Assembly (NCBI RefSeq): GCF_019711195.1
Contig: NZ_CP081299.1
Location: 2,914,001 to 2,978,000 of the forward strand
Direction: 5' to 3'
DNA from: Dyadobacter sp. NIV53
GTDB lineage: Bacteria; Bacteroidota; Bacteroidia; Cytophagales; Spirosomataceae
DNA: 64,000 bases
In this document: in pieces, positions 40,004 through 50,492 of the stretch
Layout of the letters: every line of letters begins with the position of its first letter
How positions within the stretch are numbered: position 1 is the stretch's first letter
Program-made: the position numbers and the translations under genes
Notes under the pieces: model-generated
Database searches by the model: none
Told to the model about the DNA's origin: nothing
Seen by the model: only the letters and a program-made list of their open reading frames with translations

Positions 40004-41623
40004 ATGCCATACTTAGACACTTACACAACACCATTAACTGCAAAGACCGCTGCTCATCTTTTGCGACGGGCAACGTTTGGTCCTACACAACAAGAAATTA
40101 CAAATTTTACTGGTCTTTCTGCAACAGATGCTGTTCAGCAATTGATCAATAACGTAAATAAAACAATTGATGCTCCGCCACCTGTCGATCTTGATCCCGG
40201 CCCTACTTATGGACAGCCTTTTTTAAAACTGCCATATATGTCCAATAGAGAATTTCAAATGGGCTATTTTGTACGTTATTGGTGGGTAGGCCTTATGTGC
40301 GAGCAAAATGGTTATCCATCAGTCCTGGAAAAACTGGCAGCATTCTGGCAAAATCATTTTGTGGTTGCTCATAGTATAATTGGTGAGTACCGATTTTTGT
40401 ATATGTATCTGGATATACTCAGAAAAGGATGCCTGGGAAGCTTTAAAGACTTAACCATTGAAATTTCCAAGTGTGCCGGGATGCTTACCTATCAAAATGG
40501 CAATGAGAATGAAAAAAACCATCCTAATGAAAATTATGCACGTGAACTGCAGGAGTTGTTTACGGTTGGTCAAAAGGACTTTGCCGGAAATGCCAATTAC
40601 ACAGAAAATGATGTAAAAGCTGCCTCCAAAGTATTAACCGGGTGGCAGCGTATCGCAAAATGGGATGGTGTGACACCTCCAACAGCTGTCGTTTTTACAC
40701 CAAGCAGGCACGATACAACGAATAAAACGTTTTCAGCAAAGTATAATAATGTTACCATTCAGGGGCGTACTGGCGACACAGGTGGTGAGATAGAATTGAG
40801 AGAATTAACTGATATGCTCCTTGCACATCCTGAATCACCTAAATTTATATGCAGAAAGCTTTACCGCTGGTATGTAAATTCCAATGTTACTCAGGAAATA
40901 GAAAATAACGTAATTATTCCACTTGCCAATTTTTTTGCAAGTCCGCAAAATAACTTTCAAATACAGCCTGTTTTAATCAAACTGCTGACCAGCCAAATAT
41001 TTTTCGATATCAAGAACATAGGATCCATGATCAAGGCTCCTTCTGAATATCTGATCGGCGCATTAAGATTTTTCAATCAGCCGCTACCTGATGTCACGAC
41101 TCAACCAGCCGGTTATAGAAAATATACCGATTTTGTGCACTGGGGTATGGTTGGAATGCAGCTGAGCTTTCTGGATCAGCCTGCTGTTTTTGGATCAGTT
41201 CCGTATTACCAAATAGGCTACTCAAAAAACTGGATTAATGGAGTAACATTAATGAATCGAGGTGCTCATATGGATGAGTTGATATATCCAAACAGAGTGA
41301 TCCATCCGGGCTATATTCTTGGCATTGACCTTATGGCCTGGGTAAAATCACTCCAGCCTAATTTTGCAGATGTTGAAGGGTCTCCTGCCATAGATTGTGA
41401 AGTAGTATATGAGTCGTTTGTGAAAAATTTATTTGCAGTTGAACTAGGACAAGCTCAAAAAGACTATTTGATCGATACTATTATGATGGAAGGCATGAAT
41501 AGGAGTTACTGGAAAGGCTACTGGAACGCATATCGAAAAAATCAAAAAGACCTTGGCGCCTTATATATCTGTACCCGACTGATGAGATATCTTACGCGTA
41601 TGTCTGAGTATCATATTTTTTGA
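40004..41623 (+). CDS. DUF1800 family protein
   Basis: A protein of unknown function, 539 residues from the ATG at 40004 (the open frame extends to a TTG at 39968). The family hallmarks are AAHLLRRATFGPTQQEI near the N-terminus, AFWQNHFVV, ENYARELQELFTVG and DVKAASKVLTGW, then ESPKFICRKLYRWYV and LIKAPSEYLIGALRF. DUF1800 genes are almost always paired with DUF1501 genes, as here (the next gene starts 11 bases after this stop codon). The biochemical role is not established. Confidence 0.92.
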   Translation: MPYLDTYTTPLTAKTAAHLLRRATFGPTQQEITNFTGLSATDAVQQLINNVNKTIDAPPPVDLDPGPTYGQPFLKLPYMSNREFQMGYFVRYWWVGLMCEQNGYPSVLEKLAAFWQNHFVVAHSIIGEYRFLYMYLDILRKGCLGSFKDLTIEISKCAGMLTYQNGNENEKNHPNENYARELQELFTVGQKDFAGNANYTENDVKAASKVLTGWQRIAKWDGVTPPTAVVFTPSRHDTTNKTFSAKYNNVTIQGRTGDTGGEIELRELTDMLLAHPESPKFICRKLYRWYVNSNVTQEIENNVIIPLANFFASPQNNFQIQPVLIKLLTSQIFFDIKNIGSMIKAPSEYLIGALRFFNQPLPDVTTQPAGYRKYTDFVHWGMVGMQLSFLDQPAVFGSVPYYQIGYSKNWINGVTLMNRGAHMDELIYPNRVIHPGYILGIDLMAWVKSLQPNFADVEGSPAIDCEVVYESFVKNLFAVELGQAQKDYLIDTIMMEGMNRSYWKGYWNAYRKNQKDLGALYICTRLMRYLTRMSEYHIF

Positions 41624-41634
41624 CTTACTTTCTT

Positions 41635-43168
41635 ATGAAAAGAAGAGATTTTTTTAGCAGCATCCAGTGTGGTTTTACCAATCGCTGTAAATGGTTTTGG
41701 CGTAAAAACATTTACAAAAGACTCTGCTTTGGTTAAATCACTAATCAAAACAAATGCATTAGATACTGACAAAATATTAGTTATCATATATTTAAATGGT
41801 GGAAATGATGGGCTAAACACCGTTATTCCATTAGACAATTATCCCGCATATCGTTCTTTACGAAGCAGTATAGCAATTCCGGAAAATAAAGTATTGAGCC
41901 TGGCTGGAAATCCTAAAACAGGTCTTCATCCTTCCATGACTGGTATGCAAAATTTATACAATGAAGGCAAACTGGCAATAATTCATTCTGTCTCTTATCC
42001 TAATCCGAACCAGTCACATGTACGTTCTTCGGATATCTGGATGACAGCTGTAAATTCAAATCAGTATACTGATACTGGCTGGGCAGGAAGATATCTTAAA
42101 TCTCGTTATCCTAATTATCCTGCTGACTATCCCAACGGAGAAATGGAAGATCCTCTGGCGGTACAAATAGGAAATATGAACTCTCCGGCATTATCCGGTG
42201 GTCCTTTAGGAATGGGTGTTACGTTTGAAAATCCAAGTACTTTTTATCAGGTACTGGGAAGTAATTCTTATGTATCTTCTAATCAACTTCCTTGCTGTGA
42301 CGCTGGAGAGCTGATTAATTATTGCAGACAACAACAAGTGTTGAATTCTTCATTTGCCTTAGAAGTTAAGAGAGCTGCAAGTGCTGGTGTTAATAAAGCT
42401 ACTTATCCAACTCCAGTCGGTATAACCGATCTGTCTGAGCAATTAAAAATAGTAGCAAGAATGATTCATGGAGGTCTGAAAACTAAAATCTACTTTGTGG
42501 AAATGTCTGGCTTTGACACACATGCCAATCAGGTGAGTTCAACAAATCCAGCTGAAGGATTGCATGCAACCTTACTTAAAAGATTGTCCGATAGTATTGC
42601 TGCTTTTCAGAATGATTTAAAGTTACAGGGTACAGAAGATAAGGTTATTGGAATGACGTTTTCAGATTTTGGGCGGCGTGCATCTTCTAATGGTTCGTTT
42701 GGCACGGACCATGGGATTGCAGCTCCTATGTTTGTTTTTGGTTCTGGTATTAAAAGGCAGTCTGTTGGCACTAATCCCGACTTGGCAAATGATTTGGAGC
42801 CTCCAACTATTAATTCAACTCCGCCTCCAAATCAGGATATTAAAATGCAGATTGATTTTAGAAGGATATATTCTGATATTTTAAAAGACTGGTTTGGTAC
42901 AGATGCTACAACTACCAATTCACTTCTTTTTAATAACTTCAAAAGTACATCTTTGTTCTCAAATGTAATAGAAACAGTTTCATCTGGTGCATGGCCGGAC
43001 CGGAATATCTGGTCAGCAGGCTGTATGCCAGGGCCAAAAGATTACGTAAAAATTAATACCGGACACACTGTACAAGTGGGACAGAATATAACTGTACGAA
43101 ATATTCAGGTTGAAGGCGGAGCAGAATTAAGTTTCCTAGGTAACTATAGAATTGAAACTACTGGTTAA
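41635..43168 (+). CDS. DUF1501 family protein with beta-helix-like tail (one frame break)
   Basis: A 510-residue protein after removing one T from the T7 run at 41649-41655, which restores the N-terminus MKRRDFLAASSVVLPIAV, a twin-arginine-like export signal. The body has the DUF1501 landmarks: ILVIIYLNGGNDGLNTVIPLD, LHPSMTGMQNLYNEGKLAI, YPNPNQSHVRSSDIWM, MSGFDTHANQ and MTFSDFGRRASSNGSFGTDHG. The family belongs to the alkaline phosphatase/sulfatase-like fold, but no reaction is established. After about residue 450 there is an extra segment (GPKDYVKINTGHTVQVGQ) resembling beta-helix domains. It is paired with DUF1800. Confidence 0.88.
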
Positions 43169-44424
43169 TAATATGTATTCCTTTTTCTTAATGATTATAC
43201 CACAAAACATCTGTACAATTAAAGGATAAAATATCAATAATATTATATTTTGACAAATTATAAAACCGTCTAAGAATTTTAAATTATTGACCCTTTAAGT
43301 CAAAGAATACTAAACCTGTTATGAATTCATGAACTATTATTTATAAACAAGCTCTGCAAGAATGAATACTTTAATATTCTCAGTGATGTAAGTATCTTTA
43401 TCCTGACAATAATTCCATACATTGAAAAGACAAAATTCAGAAATCTTTTTACAATGGATTCAAGGCCTTTTCACCTGGTTTTATTAGATAGAAATTTAAG
43501 ATAAAACTTGTCATTTTATACCTTAAAAATTATGCTGTTAAACAAGAAAGCCATAATTATCAGGTTAATTATCTAATCAATTAAGTGAGGTAAATGAATA
43601 TTCTATTAACTGGTGAATTTTTATAAAAACTCGCTATACATTCGCTCCAATAAACTCAACAATAGTTACAACCGACGACACAGGCCATTAAATACAATTT
43701 AAACTAATTTCTGCTTCTACTGCGATTCAAGCCACTTTTAATGTCAGAAAAATATACTGCCACCCGTATGACCAGCGCATAGCAATTTATTATGTCATAC
43801 GATTATTTAAACAATACAACTCTGAAAGTAAGGTCTTTACGGATATACTAATGCTTAAATTCCAGCTAAAAATGTTGATTTTTACTTAAAGTATCAGTTA
43901 CATTATAATAAACCTTATATAGAATAATAACTTCATCATTGACGAACCAACAATCCGAATTTTTCAGAAGTTATTTTTTCAATTCCACGTGATTATTTGC
44001 AAATATTTGCTTTTAGTTTTTACTATCAGATACAAATCATTCTATACTGAACTAACCACGGTCACTAATTATTCAGAAGTAAATGGCTACATTTTCAAAT
44101 TCAAAAGCTCTGTATTTAAATTAGATTTATACTTAGCCATATACTTGTCAACATAATTAAACATTCCATCCATACTAAATAGATCCCCCTTGCTTGTCAC
44201 CCAATAAATTAATTTTATTTTAAAGTCTAAATAGAAATTCTATGCAGATAAAATTAGTATTATCTCCAATTCACATAATTTTTAATGTCTTCTACGTATA
44301 ATTTAATCCTGATTAGTTCAACATCTCAAAAAATTATATTATCGAGCTACCCTACTCAGAAAATTTCCTATTTTAAAGTTTTTTTTATAAACTTGCAAAG
44401 GAGTACACAACTATAATCGCACAC
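43169..44424. other. Long AT-rich intergenic region, no supported gene
   Basis: These 1.25 kb contain no open frame of note on either strand. A 12-bp palindrome GCAAATATTTGC is at 43999-44010. No RNA gene, IS end or known repeat was recognised. Promoter and leader of the following sugar transferase gene may lie near the right end. Confidence 0.5.
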
Positions 44425-45426
44425 ATGAACAAAAAATTAATCTCTAACCGGCCGTATGTCCATCGGCTGTTGAGCAAAACTGCTACAACAGACGAAGTCT
44501 TAATCATTACGAGCTACGATTATTTCCTTCAAAAGAACGATCTGCATCTTCTGAGGAAGATATATAAAGAGATTATTCTTGTTCCGCATTCCACTGATGA
44601 TGATTACCTGCTTAATAATACTGTAAGTCCGCTACTTGATAAATACGAAAAGATACATTTGGTAACTAATCCACAGTTTGACAGTCGTTACCATGTTATT
44701 TATGAATTAGTAATAAGAAGAAATAAATCAATACGAATTACGACTGTATACGATTTTTGTGAGAATCATCTTAAGAAAGTATACATACCCGAGGACATTA
44801 CCCAAAGTAATCCCAACATTCATACCCTGCCCGCATTTGGTAAAAGAGTACGTTATCCAAAAAAAATAATAGATGTAACTGTTTCTACAATCATTTTTCT
44901 TTTAAGCCTGCCTGTCTGGATTATCAGTTTTATAATTATCAAAATACAATCTCCCGGCGCTGCTTTCTTTTTGCAGGAAAGAGTTGGTATGGATAATAAA
45001 TTGTTCAATTGTATTAAGTTTCGCTCAATGGGTCTGGACGCAGAGGCAAATGGTGCTATTTTCTCAAAGAAAAAGGATTCACGTGTATTCAAATACGGTG
45101 GGTTTATGCGCCTTTCCAGAATCGATGAATTGCCACAAATTTATAATATATTTAGAAGGGATCTTTCTTTGATCGGCCCACGTCCCGAAAGGCCTGTTTT
45201 CTGCGAGAGCTTTGAAGAAGTAATTCCCTATTATAATTTGCGGCACAATGTAAAGCCGGGAATAACTGGATACGCTCAGGTAATGTATTCTTATGGAGCC
45301 GGAGTTGCCGATGCACGCCACAAATTGATGTATGACCTTTATTACATTAAGAACTGGAACCTGCAATTAGAATTGAAAATTATCCTGTTAACTATCATTG
45401 TAATTTTTGGAAGAAAAGGGCGCTGA
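44425..45426 (+). CDS. Initiating undecaprenyl-phosphate sugar-phosphate transferase
   Basis: A 333-residue membrane enzyme of the bacterial sugar transferase family (WcaJ/RfbP-like), which transfers the first sugar phosphate onto undecaprenyl phosphate. An N-terminal domain of about 145 residues precedes a hydrophobic helix (IIDVTVSTIIFLLSLPVWII). The conserved catalytic domain follows, with PGAAFFLQERVGMDNKLF, KFRSMGLDAE, SRIDELPQIYNI, DLSLIGPRPERPVF and KPGITGYAQV. This single gene would start repeat-unit assembly. It lies after a long non-coding gap and before three Wzi genes. Confidence 0.92.
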   Translation: MNKKLISNRPYVHRLLSKTATTDEVLIITSYDYFLQKNDLHLLRKIYKEIILVPHSTDDDYLLNNTVSPLLDKYEKIHLVTNPQFDSRYHVIYELVIRRNKSIRITTVYDFCENHLKKVYIPEDITQSNPNIHTLPAFGKRVRYPKKIIDVTVSTIIFLLSLPVWIISFIIIKIQSPGAAFFLQERVGMDNKLFNCIKFRSMGLDAEANGAIFSKKKDSRVFKYGGFMRLSRIDELPQIYNIFRRDLSLIGPRPERPVFCESFEEVIPYYNLRHNVKPGITGYAQVMYSYGAGVADARHKLMYDLYYIKNWNLQLELKIILLTIIVIFGRKGR

Positions 45427-45467
45427 AATTCTTCGCTGTCTGAAATTCTGAAATTTATGTGATTAAC

Positions 45468-46889
45468 ATGAAGAAATTCTTCTTTATTTTTATTTGTGCT
45501 GCTTTACCATACGAGCAAGTACATTCCCAAGATTCTACACTAGTTTATCAGGTAAATCTTCGGGGAGCCTTAGCAGGCTCTTCAACTCCATTTTGGATGC
45601 ATTCTAATACCAACGGAGTTATTCCGGTTAATGGATCTTTTTTGTCCGGCCAGTTAGCATTGTACAAGAAGTACAACACCAGTATAAAACGCTTTGCCCA
45701 ATGGTCTGCTGGTTTGGAATTGATCACGAATACGGGTAATTCCAATAATATTTTTTTTACTGATCTGTATTTAGCCGGCAAACTAGGACCGGTAGAACTA
45801 AGTCTTGGTCAAAAAAAGGAATATATGGGTTTAGCCGACAGCACTTTATCTTCCGGAGGAGTTGCTATGGGTAATAATTACCGGCCATATCCCAAAATTC
45901 AAATTTCTGCACCTAAGTATTTTAATGTTATTCCCGGCAGTGATATCCTTGCATTTAAATTCTCTTATTCAGATGGTATATTAGGCCCGGCACAGGTTCA
46001 GTATGGAAATGTATCTGAAGTCTCCCGGATTTACCTTCACCAGAAATCAGTTTACCTCCGGTTAGGCAGAAAAGACTTTATTTTTAATTTATATGCTGGT
46101 TTTAATCATCAGGTTATTTGGGGAGGAGAAGATAAAATTTTTAGCGGCGGGCTTAGCAGAGGTGCCGCGTATAAGTATGTTGTTTTTGGCAAGCCATGGT
46201 CCGGCAGCCGCGTAGGAAACCACTTCGGTACAATAGATCTGGCATTGGAGGCAAAAACAAATATGGGAGTCTTTTTCTTATACAGGCAAAGTATATACGA
46301 AGATGGTTCGCTAATAAAATTCTCTAATATTGCTGATGGTTTAAACGGGCTGCGTTTTAAAAGAACTAATATCGATAAATCAGATCGGACCTTTAAAATC
46401 AATACAGCGTTGATAGAATTTGTGTACACAAAAAATCAGGGAGGTGCAGTATTTAATTACAACGCGGGTATTTTCGGAAATGATAATTATTTCAATCATT
46501 ATATTTATACACAAGGCTGGTCATACCGCGGCAGATCCCTGGGAACACCATTGATTTCTCCACAATCTCTTATCAAAAATAATCTACCTCATAATAGTCG
46601 CGATTTTACGATTAATAATCGTATATCTGCTTTTCATACTGGCTTTTATGCAACCTGGATGGATTACCAATTGATGTTTAAAGGAACATATTCTAAAAAT
46701 TATGGAAATTATAATTTACCCTTAAAACCCTCATTGAATCAAACTTCTTTTATAATATCATTAGAAAAATCAATACCAATTTGGAAAAAGAGCATTGTAA
46801 GTGTAAGTTTAGCTACTGACATTGGCCAGCTTTATCCTAATACTGCTGCCGCCAGCGTTGGATGGAAAAAAATTGGTTTCATCAGATGA
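45468..46889 (+). CDS. Capsule assembly Wzi family protein, copy 1
   Basis: A 473-residue outer-membrane beta-barrel protein predicted to anchor or assemble polysaccharide at the surface. A signal peptide (ICAALPYEQVHSQ) is followed by STPFWMHSNTNGVIP, GRKDF and GFNHQVIWGGEDK, then GNHFGTIDLALEA, YRQSIYEDGSLIKF, ADGLNGLRFKR and a C-terminal beta-strand pattern. The open frame extends to a GTG at 45459, but the ATG at 45468 gives a cleaner signal peptide. It is the first of three tandem paralogues and starts 41 bases after the sugar transferase gene. Confidence 0.88.
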   Translation: MKKFFFIFICAALPYEQVHSQDSTLVYQVNLRGALAGSSTPFWMHSNTNGVIPVNGSFLSGQLALYKKYNTSIKRFAQWSAGLELITNTGNSNNIFFTDLYLAGKLGPVELSLGQKKEYMGLADSTLSSGGVAMGNNYRPYPKIQISAPKYFNVIPGSDILAFKFSYSDGILGPAQVQYGNVSEVSRIYLHQKSVYLRLGRKDFIFNLYAGFNHQVIWGGEDKIFSGGLSRGAAYKYVVFGKPWSGSRVGNHFGTIDLALEAKTNMGVFFLYRQSIYEDGSLIKFSNIADGLNGLRFKRTNIDKSDRTFKINTALIEFVYTKNQGGAVFNYNAGIFGNDNYFNHYIYTQGWSYRGRSLGTPLISPQSLIKNNLPHNSRDFTINNRISAFHTGFYATWMDYQLMFKGTYSKNYGNYNLPLKPSLNQTSFIISLEKSIPIWKKSIVSVSLATDIGQLYPNTAAASVGWKKIGFIR

Positions 46890-46936
46890 TGATTGATTCA
46901 TCAATTTGTTCCAGCATTCAGTGAAACATTAATTTT

Positions 46937-48372
46937 GTGCTTGTAATCACGATCCGTACTTATCTTATTATCTTTTTATCTTTTGTGGCATCCAAAATTT
47001 TTGCACAGGATTCCACACTAAAGTATAATGCATCAATCATGCTGTCTGGTGCAAGTGCTGCAACGCCATTTTGGATTCAGGCTAATCAAAACGGTACCAT
47101 TCCAAATTCAGGAAACTTTGGAACCGGACAATTTGGAGTTTATAAAATTTACAACCCAAATAATCCACGTATTCTACAATGGTCAGCAGGTGCCGAATTA
47201 ATTGCCAGTTACGGAACTTCAACAAAGCTTTTTGCTTCTGATTTATATGTAGCCAGTAAAATAGGACATTTTGAGATACTGGCCGGACAAAAAAAACACA
47301 TGACTGGTCTTGCAGATACTCTTTTAACGTCTGGTTCTTTATCCGTTTCAGGAAACTCCAGGCCTATTCCACGTCTGCAAATTGCAATGCCTGAATTTTA
47401 TCCTCTTTTTTTTACAAACGATTTTATATCTATTAAAGCCTCTTATTCAGATGGGCTTTCTCATGGCACAAATATTAATTACGGCAGTACAAGACATATA
47501 CCTCAGACCTACTTTCATCAAAAAACTCTTTATTTCAGGATTGGTAACGATCACCAAAAATTAGTGGGATTCGCCGGAATTAACCATCAGGCTATTTGGG
47601 GAGGTGAAGGAAAAATTGCACCGTTATACGAAATGAAGCCAATACAAGCTTATTGGTATACTATTACCGGTAAAACTTTTAACTATACAAAAATTGGAAA
47701 CCATTTTGGTACTATTGATCTCGGTCTTCAATGGAAACGTAAAGAATGGTCTTATTTTATTTATCGTCAAAATATTTATGAAAGCGGGTCATTATTCAAA
47801 GTCATAAATTTTACTGACGGGCTTAACGGCTTAAGCATCAAACGTAACAAATCCAGGTTGGCAGGTACCACTTATTTCCAAATCCGCTCGATATTGCTTG
47901 AAGTTGTTGGCACCAAGGACCAGACAAATAGTAATCCGTTTTCCGGAATAAGCCTTTTTGAAAAAGGAAATTACTATAATAACTATATATACCAGAATGG
48001 ATGGTCATTTTATGGAAGGAATATGGGTACGCCATTGGCTGGAAATAAAAATGACACAAAACCTGATACCTATTCCAGCGTATCGGAATTTACCAATAAT
48101 AATAGATTTTGGGCCTTTCATATTGGTGCAACGGCATCGTGGTTAAATGCTGAAATTCTTTTTAAAGCAACGTATTCGCGTAACTTTGGTACATATATTA
48201 ACCCCTTTGATGTTCGTAAGGATCAAATTTCTATTTTGCTTAATGTAGAAAAAAATTACCTATAAAATCAGGACTCATTCTTTTTACAAGCCTGGCATCT
48301 GATATTGGTGATCTTTACCCGGCTTCAAACGGTTTTCTATTAGGAATTAAAAAAAGAGGCTTTCTCAACTAA
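46937..48372 (+). CDS. Capsule assembly Wzi family protein, copy 2 (one frame break)
   Basis: A second Wzi paralogue of 478 residues after adding one A to A7 48249-48255, which restores the C-terminal strand with TSLASDIGDLYPASNGF. The open frame starts with GTG at 46937. It shares ATPFWIQANQNGTIP, GINHQAIWGGEGK, GNHFGTIDLGLQ, YRQNIYESGSLFK, FTDGLNGLSIKRNK and WSFYGRNMGTPL with its neighbours. These features match the outer-membrane Wzi barrel. The sequences differ clearly between the three copies, so they are old duplicates, not recent repeats. Confidence 0.86.
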
Positions 48373-48467
48373 TGATTATTGACCTTACCTCATTCAGGAA
48401 TATGTTTATTGAATAGCCAAAAGTTTATATTATTTTTATCGTCAATATCTACTGTTAACACACCTTT

Positions 48468-49958
48468 ATGTATAAGTTTGACAAAAACATTTTAACAATT
48501 TTCTGCGTTTTGTTATGCTTATTGATTGTCATAAGACCTGTTAAATCATTTTCTCAAGATACATTCGCAACTTCTTACAAAGACTCAACAGTTAATTACA
48601 TAGAATTACAAGGATTTGGAAGTTCAACATCACGCACTCCATTTTGGATTCAGGCCAACCAATATGGTGTAGTTCCCAAATCATCACCGGTAGGAAGTGT
48701 AAGAGGCGGACTAGAAAAATTCTATAATCTGGATGAAAATAACTTATGGCGGGTCGGCGGAGGACTTGAAGCAGTTGGAAATTTCACCCGGCAAGGATCT
48801 AAAATATTGCTTCCCCAAGCCTATGGATCATTAAGATTCCGAAACTGGGAATTATATATAGGCCGTAAAAAACAATCAATTGGATTAGCTGATTCGACAC
48901 TGGGAACAGGTTCTTACGCCTGGTCTAACAATGCTATGCCTATACCCCGCATTTTTGTTGGCACAAGAGGTTTCGTAAATATTCCGTACACAAAAGGGTG
49001 GTTATCTTTCAATGCCTTTTATTCAGAAGGTTTATTTGAAAGCGGAAGACCTGTAACCAGCCATCTCAAATTGCATCAAAAGATGTTCTATGCAAGATTA
49101 GGAAAGGCAACTTCCAGAGTTAAATTTTATGGTGGTTTTAATCATCAGGTACAATGGGGAGGCTATTCTCCTTATAATACAGTAGATGGTAAAATGCCGA
49201 CCGGTTTTGCAAATTATATAAACGTTATTTTGGGAAAAGCCCATAGCAAGAATAACGGAATTAATGACGAAACAGGTAGGGTTGGAAATCATTTGGGAAG
49301 TATTGATCTCGCGCTGGAAATAGAAACTTATGCAGCAAGTATTTTTCTTTATCGTCAGAATATTTACGAGGATGGATCTCTTATCTGGCTAAGTAATATT
49401 AAGGACGGATTGAACGGAATAAGAATTCAACGTAAAAATTCTTATGGAGCCAATTTTGAAATAACAGCAGCTGTATTCGAATTCCTTTATACAAAAAATC
49501 AGGGAGGAGATACGGCGGATTGGAACAAGCCTAGTTACGCAAGAGGCAAGGACGACTACTTCAACAATGGCCAGGTTCATGATGGCTGGTCTTACTATGA
49601 CCGGGCAATTGGAACTCCCTTTATTCCGCCAACCTCAGATACTTATCCGAACTGGCCCAAGTATAGCGATTTTTTCACGAGTAATAACCGTGTTTCTGTT
49701 TTTCACATTGGTCTTAGAGGAACATTATACCAAAAAGTTAACTGGACAAGTAAATTTTCTTACTCCAACAATTCAGGAACATACGATGTTCCCTTCAACG
49801 GATCTCCAACCCAGTTTTCCGGCCTTATTGCTCTTCAAACTAAAGTAAATTTATTGGGAGGTACTCTTCTGAAAGGTTCATTGGCTGCAGATATTGGGGA
49901 TTTGTATCCAAAAAACTATGGATTTACACTTGGCCTTCGTAAAGAATTTTCATTTTAA
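48468..49958 (+). CDS. Capsule assembly Wzi family protein, copy 3
   Basis: The third Wzi paralogue, 496 residues with an intact frame. The signal peptide ends near FSQDTF. Motifs shared with copies 1 and 2 are RTPFWIQANQYGVVP, KKQSIGLADSTLGTG, HQKMFYARLG, GGFNHQVQWGG, GNHLGSIDLALE, YRQNIYEDGSLIWL, IKDGLNGIRIQRKN and GWSYYDRAIGTPF. It ends with LAADIGDLYPKNYGFTLGLRKEFSF, a normal barrel C-terminus with a terminal Phe. It closes the polysaccharide locus. Confidence 0.88.
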   Translation: MYKFDKNILTIFCVLLCLLIVIRPVKSFSQDTFATSYKDSTVNYIELQGFGSSTSRTPFWIQANQYGVVPKSSPVGSVRGGLEKFYNLDENNLWRVGGGLEAVGNFTRQGSKILLPQAYGSLRFRNWELYIGRKKQSIGLADSTLGTGSYAWSNNAMPIPRIFVGTRGFVNIPYTKGWLSFNAFYSEGLFESGRPVTSHLKLHQKMFYARLGKATSRVKFYGGFNHQVQWGGYSPYNTVDGKMPTGFANYINVILGKAHSKNNGINDETGRVGNHLGSIDLALEIETYAASIFLYRQNIYEDGSLIWLSNIKDGLNGIRIQRKNSYGANFEITAAVFEFLYTKNQGGDTADWNKPSYARGKDDYFNNGQVHDGWSYYDRAIGTPFIPPTSDTYPNWPKYSDFFTSNNRVSVFHIGLRGTLYQKVNWTSKFSYSNNSGTYDVPFNGSPTQFSGLIALQTKVNLLGGTLLKGSLAADIGDLYPKNYGFTLGLRKEFSF

Positions 49959-49972
49959 GCCCTTTTAGTTCA

Positions 49973-50362
49973 TTACATGTTATACCTGATCATAGCGGCC
50001 AGCTCTGCCAGTTCTTCTTGTGACATTTTTACCTTTGTTCCAAAATCGGCATCAGCCATGCTGTTCAACGGCAACAAGTGAATGTGGGCATGAGGTACTT
50101 CAAGGCCAATCACACTTACACCAATACGTATACAAGGGACGGTTTTTTCCAGCGCAGGTACGATGGACTTAGCGAAAAGGAATAAATTGGCATACATAGT
50201 CTCATCCAGATCAAATATGTAATCAATTTCTTTTTTTGGGATTACTAATGTATGTCCTTTTGCTATGGGAAAAGCATCTAAAAACGCCAGAAAATCTTCA
50301 TTTTCCGCAATTTTATGACAAGGAATTTCTCCGCTTACAATCTTTGAAAATATAGATGCCAT
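49973..50362 (-). CDS. HIT family protein (histidine triad nucleotide hydrolase)
   Basis: A 129-residue nucleotide-binding protein of the Hint/HIT family, which hydrolyses AMP-linked substrates. It starts MASIFSKIVSGEIPCHKIAEN, the typical Hint N-terminus, has AFLDAFPIAKGHTLVIPK in the middle and ends with the triad motif PHAHIHLLPLN. Length matches the family. It is convergent with the third Wzi gene and divergent from the DUF1080 gene. Confidence 0.93.
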   Translation of the reverse strand: MASIFSKIVSGEIPCHKIAENEDFLAFLDAFPIAKGHTLVIPKKEIDYIFDLDETMYANLFLFAKSIVPALEKTVPCIRIGVSVIGLEVPHAHIHLLPLNSMADADFGTKVKMSQEELAELAAMIRYNM

Positions 50363-50492
50363 TTTATTTAATGTTATAATTATTATTAAAAGTCAGTCTC
50401 AGTTCAGTTTGTTAAACGTATCAACTTTAATCAAATATTAAGTAGTTCAGAGCATAAAAGTACTTAATATTGTGATTGAAACTTTTAACAAA

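Noticed and set aside
43999..44010. Palindrome GCAAATATTTGC as an operator
   Set aside because: Only 12 bases in very AT-rich DNA and far from the next gene; chance occurrence is likely.
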